A stretch of 64,000 nucleotides of DNA, from the NCBI GenBank assembly GCA_934757255.1, contig CAKVLL010000006.1, positions 25,888 through 89,887 of the forward strand, in the 5' to 3' direction. A program made the position numbers and the translations under genes. The notes under the pieces were generated by a model. It saw nothing but the letters and a program-made list of their open reading frames with translations. It searched no databases and was not told the origin of the DNA. Shown here in pieces: positions 17,331 to 26,294 of this stretch (within the stretch, counting starts at the first letter, position 1; each line of letters begins with the position of its first letter). The stretch is from an uncultured Candidatus Melainabacteria bacterium. GTDB taxonomy: Bacteria; Cyanobacteriota; Vampirovibrionia; Gastranaerophilales; Gastranaerophilaceae.

Positions 17331-17384
17331 CTTATTTCAAATTCATTGTTTAAAATTTAATTTTGTTAGAACGCTTTTCCCACC
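17331..17384. repeat. REP-like palindrome between rpmD and rpsE
   Basis: GGTGGGAACGCTT at 17331 and AACGCTTTTCCCACC ending at 17384 form an imperfect inverted repeat. The same GTGGGAA/TTCCCAC with GCG boxes recurs at 54700 and 54814. Confidence 0.5.
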
Positions 17385-17434
17385 CTACGTTCTACTATTA
17401 TTATTTCATTTCAAATCTGAATGAAAATAGCCGA

Positions 17435-18067
17435 CTAGTTTAATAATTCAGCCATTGTCAAGCCACGTTTTTTAGCAACTTCTGAGAATGGTCTTAATGA
17501 TTTAAGAGCTTCTAAAGTAGCGTTAGCAGCGTTAAGAGGTGATTTTGAACCTAAAGATTTTGAAAGAATGTTTTCAATACCAGCAAGTTCAAGAACTGAA
17601 CGAACAGCACCACCTGCGATAATACCTGTACCTTGAGAAGCAGGTCTTAACATTACAGCACCTGCGCCGGAACGACCTTTGATTGGGTGTGGAATAGTTG
17701 TTTTGAAAATAGGCACTGTGATAAGATTTTTTCTACCATCAGCAATAGCTTTTTGAATAGCGATGATAACTTCAGCTGCCTTAGCACAACCAACACCAAC
17801 TTGTCCTTTTTTGTTACCAACGATAACGATAGCTCTGAAGCTCAATTTTTTACCGCCCTTAACAACTTTTGTTACACGTCTGATTTGAACAACTTGTTCT
17901 GTCCATTCAGATTCAGGCTTAGATTCTTGAGTTTCAACTCTTTTCTTTCTGTTACGTTGTTTTTTTGCAGGAAGCTGTTCTACGTTTTCTTCTGCTACTG
18001 CTTCAGTTGCAGTAGTTTCTTCTACAACAGTTTCCTCAACTTGAGATTCGATTTTTTCTTCTGTCAT
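17435..18067 (-). CDS. rpsE: 30S ribosomal protein S5 with acidic N-terminal extension
   Basis: 210 aa against ~165 typical. The S5 core starts near residue 55 (SEWTEQVVQIRRVTKVVKGG) and continues with the dsRBD-like LSFRAIVIVGNKKGQVGVG and the C-terminal HPIKGRSGAGAVMLRPASQG, then GGAVRSVLELAGI. The first ~50 residues are Glu/Val/Thr-rich then a Lys/Arg patch; such extensions occur in some cyanobacterial and Gram-positive S5. GAAAGGTATT precedes the ATG. The usual upstream rplR is missing; an unrelated exported-protein gene stands there. Confidence 0.96.
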   Translation of the reverse strand: MTEEKIESQVEETVVEETTATEAVAEENVEQLPAKKQRNRKKRVETQESKPESEWTEQVVQIRRVTKVVKGGKKLSFRAIVIVGNKKGQVGVGCAKAAEVIIAIQKAIADGRKNLITVPIFKTTIPHPIKGRSGAGAVMLRPASQGTGIIAGGAVRSVLELAGIENILSKSLGSKSPLNAANATLEALKSLRPFSEVAKKRGLTMAELLN

Positions 18068-18239
18068 TTTAATAATACCTTTCTTAAATTGTTTTACATT
18101 TCGGTTTTATAATTTTTATAGACATTCAAATATCCAAACAACAAAACGCCTATTTAAAGGCATTTACGGTATATTCAAATGTGGGTTGTTTTCTGACATG
18201 AAAATTCTAATACAAAAGTTGTAGAAAAGCAAGCACTTA
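18068..18239 (-). promoter_or_regulatory. rpsE leader region with small hairpin
   Basis: The 172-base gap before rpsE contains GCCTTTAAATAGGC (minus strand, ~18150), a small hairpin followed by a short T-rich run, inside a looser inverted repeat (AACAAC ... GTTGTT). It could be an attenuator or an r-protein-binding leader. No coding frame seen. Confidence 0.35.
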
Positions 18240-18728
18240 TTATTTTAGAATGCTTTCGCCGGAGATTTTTTCACCCTTAATTACATACTTAGCATGCTCT
18301 GTTTTCATCAAATGATTATCAACTAAAGAAAAAGACTCCAATGTTAAATCATTTATTCCTGAAAAATTATTACTATTCAATCGTATTGTTACAGAATCCG
18401 TTAAAACTTTATTATCATAAGGTGCTTTTTTAGAAAAAACTATAACATTACCTTCAACAGCTCTTATTGAAATTTCTGCATTTGCACCACTAAAAGGATT
18501 TGAAAGAGTAATTTTATCACCTACCCTAGAGAGATTCCACATGTCAACACTCGTAGGTTTAAATGTGCCATAGCTGTTTGTATCAGAAAGTTGTGCAGTT
18601 ACACGCCAACTTCCGAAAAATGCTTTTGGAATATCATTTATTGCAACACCGGTACTCAACACTATATCTTCAGCCGAAACGGAAAGTGCAGATATAAAAA
18701 ATAAAAGTAATGTTAAAATTCTCTTCAT
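18240..18728 (-). CDS. exported hypothetical protein, 162 aa
   Basis: Residues 1-19 (MKRILTLLLFFISALSVSA) are a clear Sec signal peptide with an AxA-type cleavage site. The mature part is beta-rich (FGSWRVTAQLSDTNSYGTF, then KITLSNPFSGANAEISIRAV) with no cysteines or lipobox, so a soluble periplasmic or secreted protein is likely. Family not recognised. TATAATAATTTT just upstream of the ATG gives a plausible -10. Co-directional with rpsE but 172 bases away. Confidence 0.8.
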   Translation of the reverse strand: MKRILTLLLFFISALSVSAEDIVLSTGVAINDIPKAFFGSWRVTAQLSDTNSYGTFKPTSVDMWNLSRVGDKITLSNPFSGANAEISIRAVEGNVIVFSKKAPYDNKVLTDSVTIRLNSNNFSGINDLTLESFSLVDNHLMKTEHAKYVIKGEKISGESILK

Positions 18729-18818
18729 AAAATTATTATAACAATATAAAAAATAAAGTCATTAAAAAATAAATGAAAAATAAAAAAAATATGTTATACT
18801 AAAAGTAGGAGATCAAAA

Positions 18819-18896
18819 TTGAACCGTTGCAGCCAAATGCGAAAGCAGAAAGGCATAATATATAAGAATGATGAGCAATTTACAATTTCAGAATGA
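18819..18896 (+). CDS. possible 25-aa leader ORF overlapping the Ycf45-like gene
   Basis: AGGAG (18807-18811) lies seven bases before a TTG at 18819 that opens a 25-codon frame (LNRCSQMRKQKGIIYKNDEQ ...) ending in TGA at 18896, out of frame with and overlapping the main gene by 29 bases. This is the best ribosome site in the leader, while ATG 18868 has only a weak one, so translational coupling is conceivable. The peptide resembles nothing known to me. Confidence 0.25.
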   Translation: MNRCSQMRKQKGIIYKNDEQFTISE

Positions 18897-20439
18897 CCTC
18901 GAAAGGCTAATCGCCATTATGCCCCAAAAAGTTGTGTCTAATTTGTCGTGCGAAAAATTAGATGATGTTATCGAAATAGTTCTCGATATCGGACGTGTTC
19001 CAGAAGTTCGGCATGCCGGCGGCAAAATCGAAAAATTACAGTGTGATGTAGTTAATGACGATGATATTACTTTCATAACTTCACATCTGCAAGAATTCAC
19101 TCACGATAACCGTTCTGGAATACCTGGAACATTACACCGTATTAGTGCGATAAGAAACAGACAAGGAAAAGTTGTAGGTTTAACTTGCCGAATTGGTCGT
19201 GTTGTAACAGGCACAATTGCTTGTATTAAAGATATTTGCACTCAAGGAAAAAGTATTTTATTCCTAGGCCCTCCGGGGGTTGGTAAAACAACAAAACTTA
19301 GAGAAATTTCACGACTTGTAGCGGATGAACTTGGGAAACGTGTTGTAATTGTTGATACATCAAACGAAATTGCCGGTGATGGCGATGTTCCACATCCTGC
19401 CGTTGGTTCAGCCAGAAGAATGCAAGTTGCTCAACCGGAACTTCAAAAAGATATTATGATTGAAGCAGTTGAAAACCATACTCCGGAAGTTATTGTAGTT
19501 GATGAAATCGGTACGGAAGCGGAAGCGCAAGCAGCCAGAACGATTGCAGAACGTGGCGTTATGCTTATTGCAACAGCGCATGGTAACTGTTTGGAAAGCT
19601 TAATCAAAAACCCAACTTTGTCAGATTTAGTCGGTGGAATTCAATCAGTAACTTTAGGTGATGATGAAGCCAAACGACGCGCCTCTCAAAAGACGGTATT
19701 GGAAAGAGAAAAACAACCGACTTTTGATATTGTAATCGAAATTTTGGATAGAAATACGCTTGCTGTGTATAAAAACACTTCTGAAGCTGTTGATTATATC
19801 TTACGCGGTTGGCCTATTCGTCCCGAAATAAGAAAGGTTGAAGAACAGCACGTAGAAACAATTTCTGCTCCAACACCTGTAAAACAGGAAATCCCTGAAA
19901 CTCCACAAGACAACAGTTTGAATTTCTCATTCTCACGTCAAAAATATGTTGAACAGGCAAAACCGCTTAAAAAACTATATTTATATGCTGTTTCAAGAAC
20001 AATTGTTGAAAAAACGATTGAACGTTTAGATTTAAACGTTGAATTGACACGTAACGTAGAAGATGCAGATATCGTGATTGCGCACAAGAATTTTGCGAAA
20101 GGCGGTGCTAAAATTCTTAATACAGCAAAAGAATATCGAGTTCAAATATTCTATGTAAAAACAAATTCAATGGCTCAAATTCAGAAGGTTTTGAAGGACG
20201 CTCTTGATATCCAACCGGGAGATGTTGAACCGTTACAAGGCTATACTGATAACACAGAGAAAGCTTTAGATGAAGCGCGTACAGCTATAAAACAAGTATC
20301 CGAAGGCGCTGTAGCTATTGAACTTGCACCTCAACCTTCTCAAACAAGAAAAATGCAACATGAATTAGTTGAACAGTATGGTCTAAAAAGTACTTCTATT
20401 GGCGAAGGCGAAAGCAGACACTTAAGAATTCATAAATAG
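18868..20439 (+). CDS. Ycf45-like AAA ATPase with C-terminal R3H domain
   Basis: 523 aa, close to the single-stranded nucleic-acid-binding R3H/AAA protein of cyanobacteria and plastids (Ycf45), related to the stage III sporulation AA/GspE-like ATPases. N-terminal domain to ~110; Walker A GPPGVGKTTK (~134-143); GKRVVIVDTSNEIAGDGDVPH; Walker B VIVVDEIGTEAEAQAARTIAERG; central linker; C-terminal R3H with YGLKSTSIGEGESRHLRI. Role unclear in any organism. An in-frame TAA lies just upstream, so ATG 18868 (or the next ATG) must be the start. Supports cyanobacterial-phylum affiliation. Confidence 0.9.
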   Translation: MMSNLQFQNDLERLIAIMPQKVVSNLSCEKLDDVIEIVLDIGRVPEVRHAGGKIEKLQCDVVNDDDITFITSHLQEFTHDNRSGIPGTLHRISAIRNRQGKVVGLTCRIGRVVTGTIACIKDICTQGKSILFLGPPGVGKTTKLREISRLVADELGKRVVIVDTSNEIAGDGDVPHPAVGSARRMQVAQPELQKDIMIEAVENHTPEVIVVDEIGTEAEAQAARTIAERGVMLIATAHGNCLESLIKNPTLSDLVGGIQSVTLGDDEAKRRASQKTVLEREKQPTFDIVIEILDRNTLAVYKNTSEAVDYILRGWPIRPEIRKVEEQHVETISAPTPVKQEIPETPQDNSLNFSFSRQKYVEQAKPLKKLYLYAVSRTIVEKTIERLDLNVELTRNVEDADIVIAHKNFAKGGAKILNTAKEYRVQIFYVKTNSMAQIQKVLKDALDIQPGDVEPLQGYTDNTEKALDEARTAIKQVSEGAVAIELAPQPSQTRKMQHELVEQYGLKSTSIGEGESRHLRIHK

Positions 20440-20441
20440 AA

Positions 20442-20993
20442 TTAATACACTTTTACAGCTCCCCAAGCTCTAAGAAAAGTCTTTTCATACATAATTAAGT
20501 AATAGCCGCCATTTTTTACATATTCAATACTTGCCTCCATGTGCTCGTATTCTTTTGGAGGTGTAGCGCCAGTTTTGGCATATTTTGCATCGATTATTGC
20601 TTTAAACCTATCTTTTCTTTGCTTTTTGCGAAGTTCAGCTTTATCAGCTTTTGAAAGTTCTTTATTATTTTTCCTGTATTTTTTTAGCTCAGCTTCATTT
20701 TCAGCAAGCTTAAAGACCGGAATAACTGCTATCAAATCTCTAGATTCAATCAGATACAAAAACTCTCTATCATCAGAGAGTGCAAGCGTATAATGTCCCG
20801 GTTTAATAAAGTTTCCGCTGAAATCAGGTATTGCATTAACTATTGTTAGTATTGGTTGCTCATCAGTCGGAACTGCATATCTATATAGAGTGTTCTGATG
20901 AACAGTAATTCCAGACGGAATAACAGGATATGGAGCCGCCGGTGCCAGATAATCAATATCTCTCAATGCCGGAGTAACAATACCGTCTATCAT
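20442..20993 (-). CDS. hypothetical protein, 183 aa
   Basis: Unrecognised soluble protein. It has a beta-rich N-terminal half (ALRDIDYLAPAAPYPVIPSG, then TLYRYAVPTDEQPILTIVNA), a strongly charged lysine/glutamate helix (~residues 98-135) and a C-terminal GGYYLIMYEKTFLRAWGAVKV. Its ATG overlaps the stop of rnpA by four bases, so it is translated with RNase P protein, the place often held by yidD/yidC in other genomes; it resembles neither. Confidence 0.75.
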   Translation of the reverse strand: MIDGIVTPALRDIDYLAPAAPYPVIPSGITVHQNTLYRYAVPTDEQPILTIVNAIPDFSGNFIKPGHYTLALSDDREFLYLIESRDLIAVIPVFKLAENEAELKKYRKNNKELSKADKAELRKKQRKDRFKAIIDAKYAKTGATPPKEYEHMEASIEYVKNGGYYLIMYEKTFLRAWGAVKVY

Positions 20994-21334
20994 AATTTTT
21001 GCACCATACTTTGAATCGTTTTGTCTATTTCTGCAAAATTTTTATCTAACAACTTTGTTGAAGCGACAAAGATAAGCGACATGCAATTTGTATTTAATTC
21101 ATTATTTTTTATTATTAAACGCACGCTCTCACGCATCAATCTTTTAATACGATTTCTTCTTACAGCTCTTTTATGAATTTTTTTGCTCACAACAAAACCG
21201 ATTTTTGTCGGATAATCATTCGTTTTATTCTTGCCACAAAAAACTGTAATACCATTACTATGTATGGTTTTACCTGTTTTATAAGTTGCTTGAAAAGCGC
21301 TCCTTTTCTTCAATCTATTCTCATTTGGTAACAT
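20990..21334 (-). CDS. rnpA: ribonuclease P protein component
   Basis: 114-aa protein subunit of RNase P, aiding 5' maturation of tRNAs. MLPNENRLKKRSAFQATYKTG at the start and the RNR motif region VSKKIHKRAVRRNRIKRLMRE are diagnostic. The frame opens at 21349, but ATG 21334 gives the canonical MLPxExRLKK start. No clear ribosome site is visible for either. rpmH, the almost universal upstream neighbour, is not found in the 250 bases upstream. Confidence 0.95.
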   Translation of the reverse strand: MLPNENRLKKRSAFQATYKTGKTIHSNGITVFCGKNKTNDYPTKIGFVVSKKIHKRAVRRNRIKRLMRESVRLIIKNNELNTNCMSLIFVASTKLLDKNFAEIDKTIQSMVQKL

Positions 21335-21480
21335 AACAAAATAATACAAGCTTTAAAACCTAATGTAAAGTTATAAAACATAGAATTAGTATAATTTATT
21401 GAATATAACCTGAAACTTTGCACAATAAACATGTAAACATCATATAATTTTTCTTATTATCAATAATTTACAGATTGTTT

Positions 21481-21541
21481 TTGTAAATATTTGTAACAAA
21501 ATCATAAAAATCCCTAAAGTTTTTCAAATTTATGCCGATAT
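21481..21541 (+). promoter_or_regulatory. sigma-28-type promoter with upstream TTGTAA repeat
   Basis: TAAAGTTT (21515-21522), 11 bases, GCCGATAT (21534-21541) matches the FliA/sigma-28 consensus TAAAGTTT-N11-GCCGATAA. TTGTAAATATTTGTAACAA (21481-21499) lies just upstream. The start codon is 50 bases downstream. Confidence 0.85.
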
Positions 21542-21590
21542 TAATAGCAAAGTAGGATTTGTAGTAGTAAAACCGAAAGGAGATTTTAAA

Positions 21591-23483
21591 ATGGCAGGTT
21601 TTGACTTAAGTAAAGTAGGTGAATTAATTAAAAATGTTGAAGCTCAAGTATTAAAAAACGGAGGAGAAACAAATTCTGACGGTGAAATTAATACAGCAGA
21701 TGAATCCAGCATTTTTAATTCCATATTGGAAGAAAAACAAAAAGCAGGTGAATTGTCAAATGATGATGTCAATGAAATTTTAGGTTTTGTTAAATCTAAT
21801 GGAAAAACAAATAACGCTCCTAAAAGAGCTAGTAGCATTGATGTTAATGACGGTGATACTGTAAAAATCGAAATCAATGTCAATACCAATGTTAATATTG
21901 ATTTAACAGTAAATGCTGATTTCAATGCAGCTATTAAAGAATTAATAGAAAATCAAAACCAAAATACTGATAAATTAATAGAATTCTTTAAACAATACAT
22001 AAAAGACCATCCGGATATTCCAAGTCAAGAATTTTTAGCAGAATTCATTAAAAATATTTTGAATGAAATTATGGGAGAAGTTGATTTAACCACCATTAAT
22101 GATACTTTAAACAAAATTCTTGAACAATTGGGGGAAACAAATGCAAAAATAGATGGTTTGCAAGACAAAATTATAAATATGGCAGAAAACCAATTAAAAT
22201 TCTTCAATAGCATGAACTTAAAAACCGATGAAATTTTAAATGGCATAAAAAAACTTACAACAAATCAAGAAGAACAAATTGCAATGTTAAATACATTAAC
22301 AAATGTATTAAACAAATTATCTGCTGATTTTGGCGAATTTCAAGGTAAAACAGTTGGTTTATTAAATAATATTATTGCTAAAATTCAAACAGGCGCTATG
22401 AAAATGGATGATTTAATGGAAATTTTAAAAGCCATAGAATCAGATACATCTAAAAATGCCGAAACCAGCAATAAAATTCTGGGAGAAGTTGCTAAAGGTA
22501 ATGAAATTAGTCAAAAAATACTTGAAGCAATCAAACTTATGAACAAAGAACTTGAAGGTCTGGGCGATGATGTTAAAAACGGTTTCTTGAGTATTGTTAC
22601 ACAGCTTGTAGAACAAGGAGCAAGCATGGATGATATTAAAGAACTGTTAAATCAAATAAAAGGTGAGGCATCTAAGAATAACGAACTAAGCTTATCAATT
22701 CTAAATGCAATCAAAGAATTGGGTACAGATGTTTCCGGCCAATTAACAGCAATCCTAAAAGCAATCAATCAAGGCAACGGAAAAACTGATGATTTAAAAG
22801 ACTTACTAACCAAAATTTTAGAAAAAATGGATGTTGATACAAAAGATATTATTAATGCTATCGGCAACATCAAAGTTGACGGTTCCGGTAATGTTGATTT
22901 ATCTAGCATTGAAAATATGTTAGCAAAATTATTAGAATTAACAGGTAAAAATAATGAGTTATTATCTAGCATCGACGGAAAATTAGAACTTATTAATTTA
23001 ACAGGCAAAGCTATCCTAGATAAAATGAATGTCGAAGGACATAAAAACGACGAAAGATATAAAAAAACAGAAGCCGTTTTGAATGAAATTTTAGATAAAC
23101 TTAAAAATCAAACAGGCGGCTATGACGATTCTGAATTAATGAAAGTTTTAAAAGATTTATCGAAAATATTCAATGATAGAATGGATGAAATTTTAGATGC
23201 AATCAAAGACCATGACATAAATGTTACAGTGGATGTTACAGGAAAAGTTACATGTGAATGCAACTGTGGCAAAGGAGATAATAACGAAGGAATTATTGGC
23301 GATTTGAATAAAGTCCTTATGGCTCCAAAACGTAATACAACTGGAATTTCTAATTTGAATACAAATAGCAACAATAAAGTTGAAACAGTTAAATATGTCG
23401 AAAATGGTCAATTATACATTGCCAAAAAATATCCGGACGGTAAAGAAGAAGTTTATTTACCAAATGGAAAACGCGTGAAATAG
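21591..23483 (+). CDS. sigma-28-controlled coiled-coil protein, 630 aa
   Basis: Not recognised. No signal peptide or membrane helix. Residues ~27-38 (NSDGEINTADES) resemble an EF-hand loop. Residues ~100-545 are long amphipathic helices built from degenerate heptad-like units with recurring IL-x-x-I/L patterns (KIDGLQDKIINMAENQLKFF, KTDEILNGIKKLTTNQEEQ, KNNELSLSILNAIKELGTD), as in filamentous or phase-sensing coiled coils. A cysteine cluster C-E-C-N-C-G lies at ~555-560, and a short YD-like end follows (YIAKKYPDGKEEVYLPNGK). Strong AAAGGAG before ATG. First gene of a two-gene unit with the 907-aa gene 27 bases on. Possibly a flagellum-associated or exported protein. Confidence 0.85.
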   Translation: MAGFDLSKVGELIKNVEAQVLKNGGETNSDGEINTADESSIFNSILEEKQKAGELSNDDVNEILGFVKSNGKTNNAPKRASSIDVNDGDTVKIEINVNTNVNIDLTVNADFNAAIKELIENQNQNTDKLIEFFKQYIKDHPDIPSQEFLAEFIKNILNEIMGEVDLTTINDTLNKILEQLGETNAKIDGLQDKIINMAENQLKFFNSMNLKTDEILNGIKKLTTNQEEQIAMLNTLTNVLNKLSADFGEFQGKTVGLLNNIIAKIQTGAMKMDDLMEILKAIESDTSKNAETSNKILGEVAKGNEISQKILEAIKLMNKELEGLGDDVKNGFLSIVTQLVEQGASMDDIKELLNQIKGEASKNNELSLSILNAIKELGTDVSGQLTAILKAINQGNGKTDDLKDLLTKILEKMDVDTKDIINAIGNIKVDGSGNVDLSSIENMLAKLLELTGKNNELLSSIDGKLELINLTGKAILDKMNVEGHKNDERYKKTEAVLNEILDKLKNQTGGYDDSELMKVLKDLSKIFNDRMDEILDAIKDHDINVTVDVTGKVTCECNCGKGDNNEGIIGDLNKVLMAPKRNTTGISNLNTNSNNKVETVKYVENGQLYIAKKYPDGKEEVYLPNGKRVK

Positions 23484-23510
23484 TACGTAAAACGCCAAGG
23501 AGCAAATAAA

Positions 23511-26234
23511 ATGACAAATATAGATATTTCAAAATTAACAGGTGATTGGAAAACTTGGGCGTTAGATGCAGATGCGGCTACAGACACAAGTGATCCCGAA
23601 AGAAAGACAAAAGGCGATAATTGGATAAATTCAGCTTTTGAAGAAGATTTTGTTTATAATAAAGCAAAAACAGCAGGCAAAAGCGATGAAGAAATAAATG
23701 AAATCTTCGGAGCAGAATTTAGCAATAAACAAACAAAAAACGCAGTTGTTTCAAGCACAAGCACAACTACTACGCCTAGTGACAATGTTAAAGCAGCCAT
23801 GGAACGCGCAGCAATTAGCAACTTAGCTCAAACCTATTCAGATGCAGTCATTCTTGCTGATAACGAAGGTGTTAGTTGGAATGACATGGTTGATATTGCA
23901 GAAGAACAAGCTAAAAAATTAAAACAAGAAAACAAGCTGGTTGATGCTAATTATTACGAATCTTTAATTGAACCTATGCGCAGTGTTGCAAATGCAATGA
24001 AAAATAAAACATTTAATTCTAGAGAAGAAATAATGAAACTCTATACAGAAGTAAAAAAAGAATTAAAATCTGACAAAAATGATGCTTTGAAAGATTTTAA
24101 ATTGAATGTTTTAAAACAATTCATCTTGATTGCTGAAAACTTCCAAAAAAATAAAGAAACAAAGGCTGTTACCAATGAATATAATGAACTACGTAAAAAA
24201 TATAGTCGTGAAGAAAGTATGGACATAATCCAAAATGATCCAAAATTTAAAGATTCCTACTATCATGACTATTATCATGACGCGGCAGAAAAAGCGAATT
24301 TAACAGACCGCGAAGTCTTAAGAAAACGAAGCGGTATTATACACAAATTCGAAGACACTGTTGTTATGGATGAAGCGCGCAAAGAAGCTTGGGCTGCAAT
24401 GGATGAACAAAAAGGTAAAACAGAATTAACAACATATAAACAAGTTCGAAAGGCTGCTAAACAAGCGCTGGGAGATAAACTTGACAAATACACTAAAAAA
24501 GTTTTTAGAGGTGAAATGTCTCTTGCTGACCGTTTGAAATTTGAAAAATCAACAACAAAGGTCAAAGGTCAAAGCGTTGGCAGTGAAAACAATGAAACAG
24601 TTCAAACTAATAAAGAATATACATTTGAGTATTTATCAAGTAAATTTAAAGATGATGCCAATGTTCAAAGTTTTTTGCAAAGCGGTTTAATTACTCAAAA
24701 CGAAAACGGTACTTACAATATAAAACCTCTTGCAGAGAAAATTAAGAATAGAATTGGCGCTGATCTTACTGCAAATAGGCAGAAGAAGGATCTTTACCCA
24801 TATTCTGAAGTGGAAAATACAATAAATCAAATAGCTTCCGATTCAGGAGTTCGATTATCAGAAAAAGAAGTAAAAAATTTAATTAAGCTTTGTGGATTTA
24901 AAACAGAAGGCAAAAACTGGGTTAAAATAATACTTGACTCAGCAGTAGAAACTCTTATTCCTGTTGCTGGCATGACAGCAGGTACACTTCTTAATAAAGG
25001 TAATGTAAAAGGTATTCAGGATGTTGAATTACCATACGTAGCAACAGCAAATTTGGAAACCCTAATCAATCAAAATCTAAATGTAGATTTAAATTTAAAG
25101 CTTCCAAATGGAGTTACCGTTGACGGCAGACAATTATACAAAGATTTATTGAAACAAGGTATAAATGCCGATAACATAAAAATGACGTATGATAATGGCA
25201 AACTTGTTGGTGTATCTTTCAATATGAGTGACAGTTTGAAAGGTGACACAACAGAGATTAAAATACATGGTACAACAAAAGATAAAGTCCCTACTGAAAT
25301 TAAAGCTGATAAAAAACTTTTGGATGTATTATTTAAACAAATAGGCTTGGTTTATGGCTTAGCCTTATTGAAAAATGCATTCATGGATAATCAAGGCGAA
25401 CTTCCTGTTGCAGTAACGCAATTCGGCACAAAAGATATAAACGAATACAAACGATTAATTGACGTACAACAAAATCTAAATAGAACACAAAAAGAAACAC
25501 TAAAAAATCTCGCAGAGCAATTTGTTACAAAACAAAATTGGAATGTTGAAGAATACAAAGATACTTTAAATAAAATCGCCGGCGATTCTTCTTTCTTAAA
25601 TAAAAATGAATTAGCAATTGGTGCTGACAAATTAATAGATAATGCAAAACAGGTAGTAACAAATAATAACACTACGAATACAACAGCTAATACACAAGCA
25701 ACAAATACAGTTCAAGCACCGGCAGAAACTCAAAAAGAAATTTCAAAAGTCGATGCAAAAGAAGAATATAAAGATAAACAAATAACCGCAAATTATAATA
25801 AAGGTAACAAACATACTTGGCCAGGATTAGTTGCATTGTATGCAGATTGTCGAAAAAACAATCCAAATCTTAAATATATTGATATCGTTCACGCTATCAA
25901 AGATAAAAATGGCATTAAATACACAGACAACGTAATTCCTCCAGACTTATACCTCCCAGAACAATTATTTTCAGAAAATGAAGGTAAAATAAAAACTTTT
26001 GAAAATGACAAAGCTAGAGAAATGTTCATTTATAGCCATGATAAAGCTAAAAAAATTACTAAAAAGGTAAAAAGTAATGGAACAAAACTCGGCGTAACAA
26101 GAGTATCAAACGGCTATAGAGGTATTAAGTATTGGTATGATAGCAATGGCAAAGAAATCGCAAGTAAAACGACAACTAATACATACCCAAATGCAGAAGC
26201 TGCCAAACAAGCTGCTAAAGAACTTAAACAATAA
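23511..26234 (+). CDS. large hypothetical protein, 907 aa, second gene of sigma-28 unit
   Basis: Unrecognised. Starts MTNIDISKLTGDWKTWALDA; CAAGGAG precedes ATG. It is highly charged and lysine-rich, mostly helical to ~residue 480, has a short hydrophobic stretch LIPVAGMTAGTLL (~482-495), a beta-rich segment (LNLKLPNGVTVDGRQLYKDL) and an Asn/Thr-rich linker (~720-745) before a C-terminal domain ending YRGIKYWYDSNGKEIASKT. No signal peptide. With only 27 bases after the 630-aa gene and no promoter between, both are expected from the flagellar promoter. Confidence 0.82.
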   Translation: MTNIDISKLTGDWKTWALDADAATDTSDPERKTKGDNWINSAFEEDFVYNKAKTAGKSDEEINEIFGAEFSNKQTKNAVVSSTSTTTTPSDNVKAAMERAAISNLAQTYSDAVILADNEGVSWNDMVDIAEEQAKKLKQENKLVDANYYESLIEPMRSVANAMKNKTFNSREEIMKLYTEVKKELKSDKNDALKDFKLNVLKQFILIAENFQKNKETKAVTNEYNELRKKYSREESMDIIQNDPKFKDSYYHDYYHDAAEKANLTDREVLRKRSGIIHKFEDTVVMDEARKEAWAAMDEQKGKTELTTYKQVRKAAKQALGDKLDKYTKKVFRGEMSLADRLKFEKSTTKVKGQSVGSENNETVQTNKEYTFEYLSSKFKDDANVQSFLQSGLITQNENGTYNIKPLAEKIKNRIGADLTANRQKKDLYPYSEVENTINQIASDSGVRLSEKEVKNLIKLCGFKTEGKNWVKIILDSAVETLIPVAGMTAGTLLNKGNVKGIQDVELPYVATANLETLINQNLNVDLNLKLPNGVTVDGRQLYKDLLKQGINADNIKMTYDNGKLVGVSFNMSDSLKGDTTEIKIHGTTKDKVPTEIKADKKLLDVLFKQIGLVYGLALLKNAFMDNQGELPVAVTQFGTKDINEYKRLIDVQQNLNRTQKETLKNLAEQFVTKQNWNVEEYKDTLNKIAGDSSFLNKNELAIGADKLIDNAKQVVTNNNTTNTTANTQATNTVQAPAETQKEISKVDAKEEYKDKQITANYNKGNKHTWPGLVALYADCRKNNPNLKYIDIVHAIKDKNGIKYTDNVIPPDLYLPEQLFSENEGKIKTFENDKAREMFIYSHDKAKKITKKVKSNGTKLGVTRVSNGYRGIKYWYDSNGKEIASKTTTNTYPNAEAAKQAAKELKQ

Positions 26235-26254
26235 AATCGTGCATATCTCAACAA

Positions 26255-26282
26255 CAAGGCGGAATTTTATAATTCCGCCTTG
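26255..26282. terminator. hairpin ending the sigma-28 unit
   Basis: CAAGGCGGAATT (26255-26266) pairs perfectly with AATTCCGCCTTG (26271-26282), loop TTAT. There is no long U run, so termination is probable but not certain. Confidence 0.65.
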
Positions 26283-26294
26283 TCCATTATAAAT

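Noticed and set aside
18805..18868. SRP RNA or known riboswitch in the Ycf45-like leader
   Set aside because: The GAAA-capped stem is short and lacks the conserved core of 4.5S RNA or any aptamer I know.
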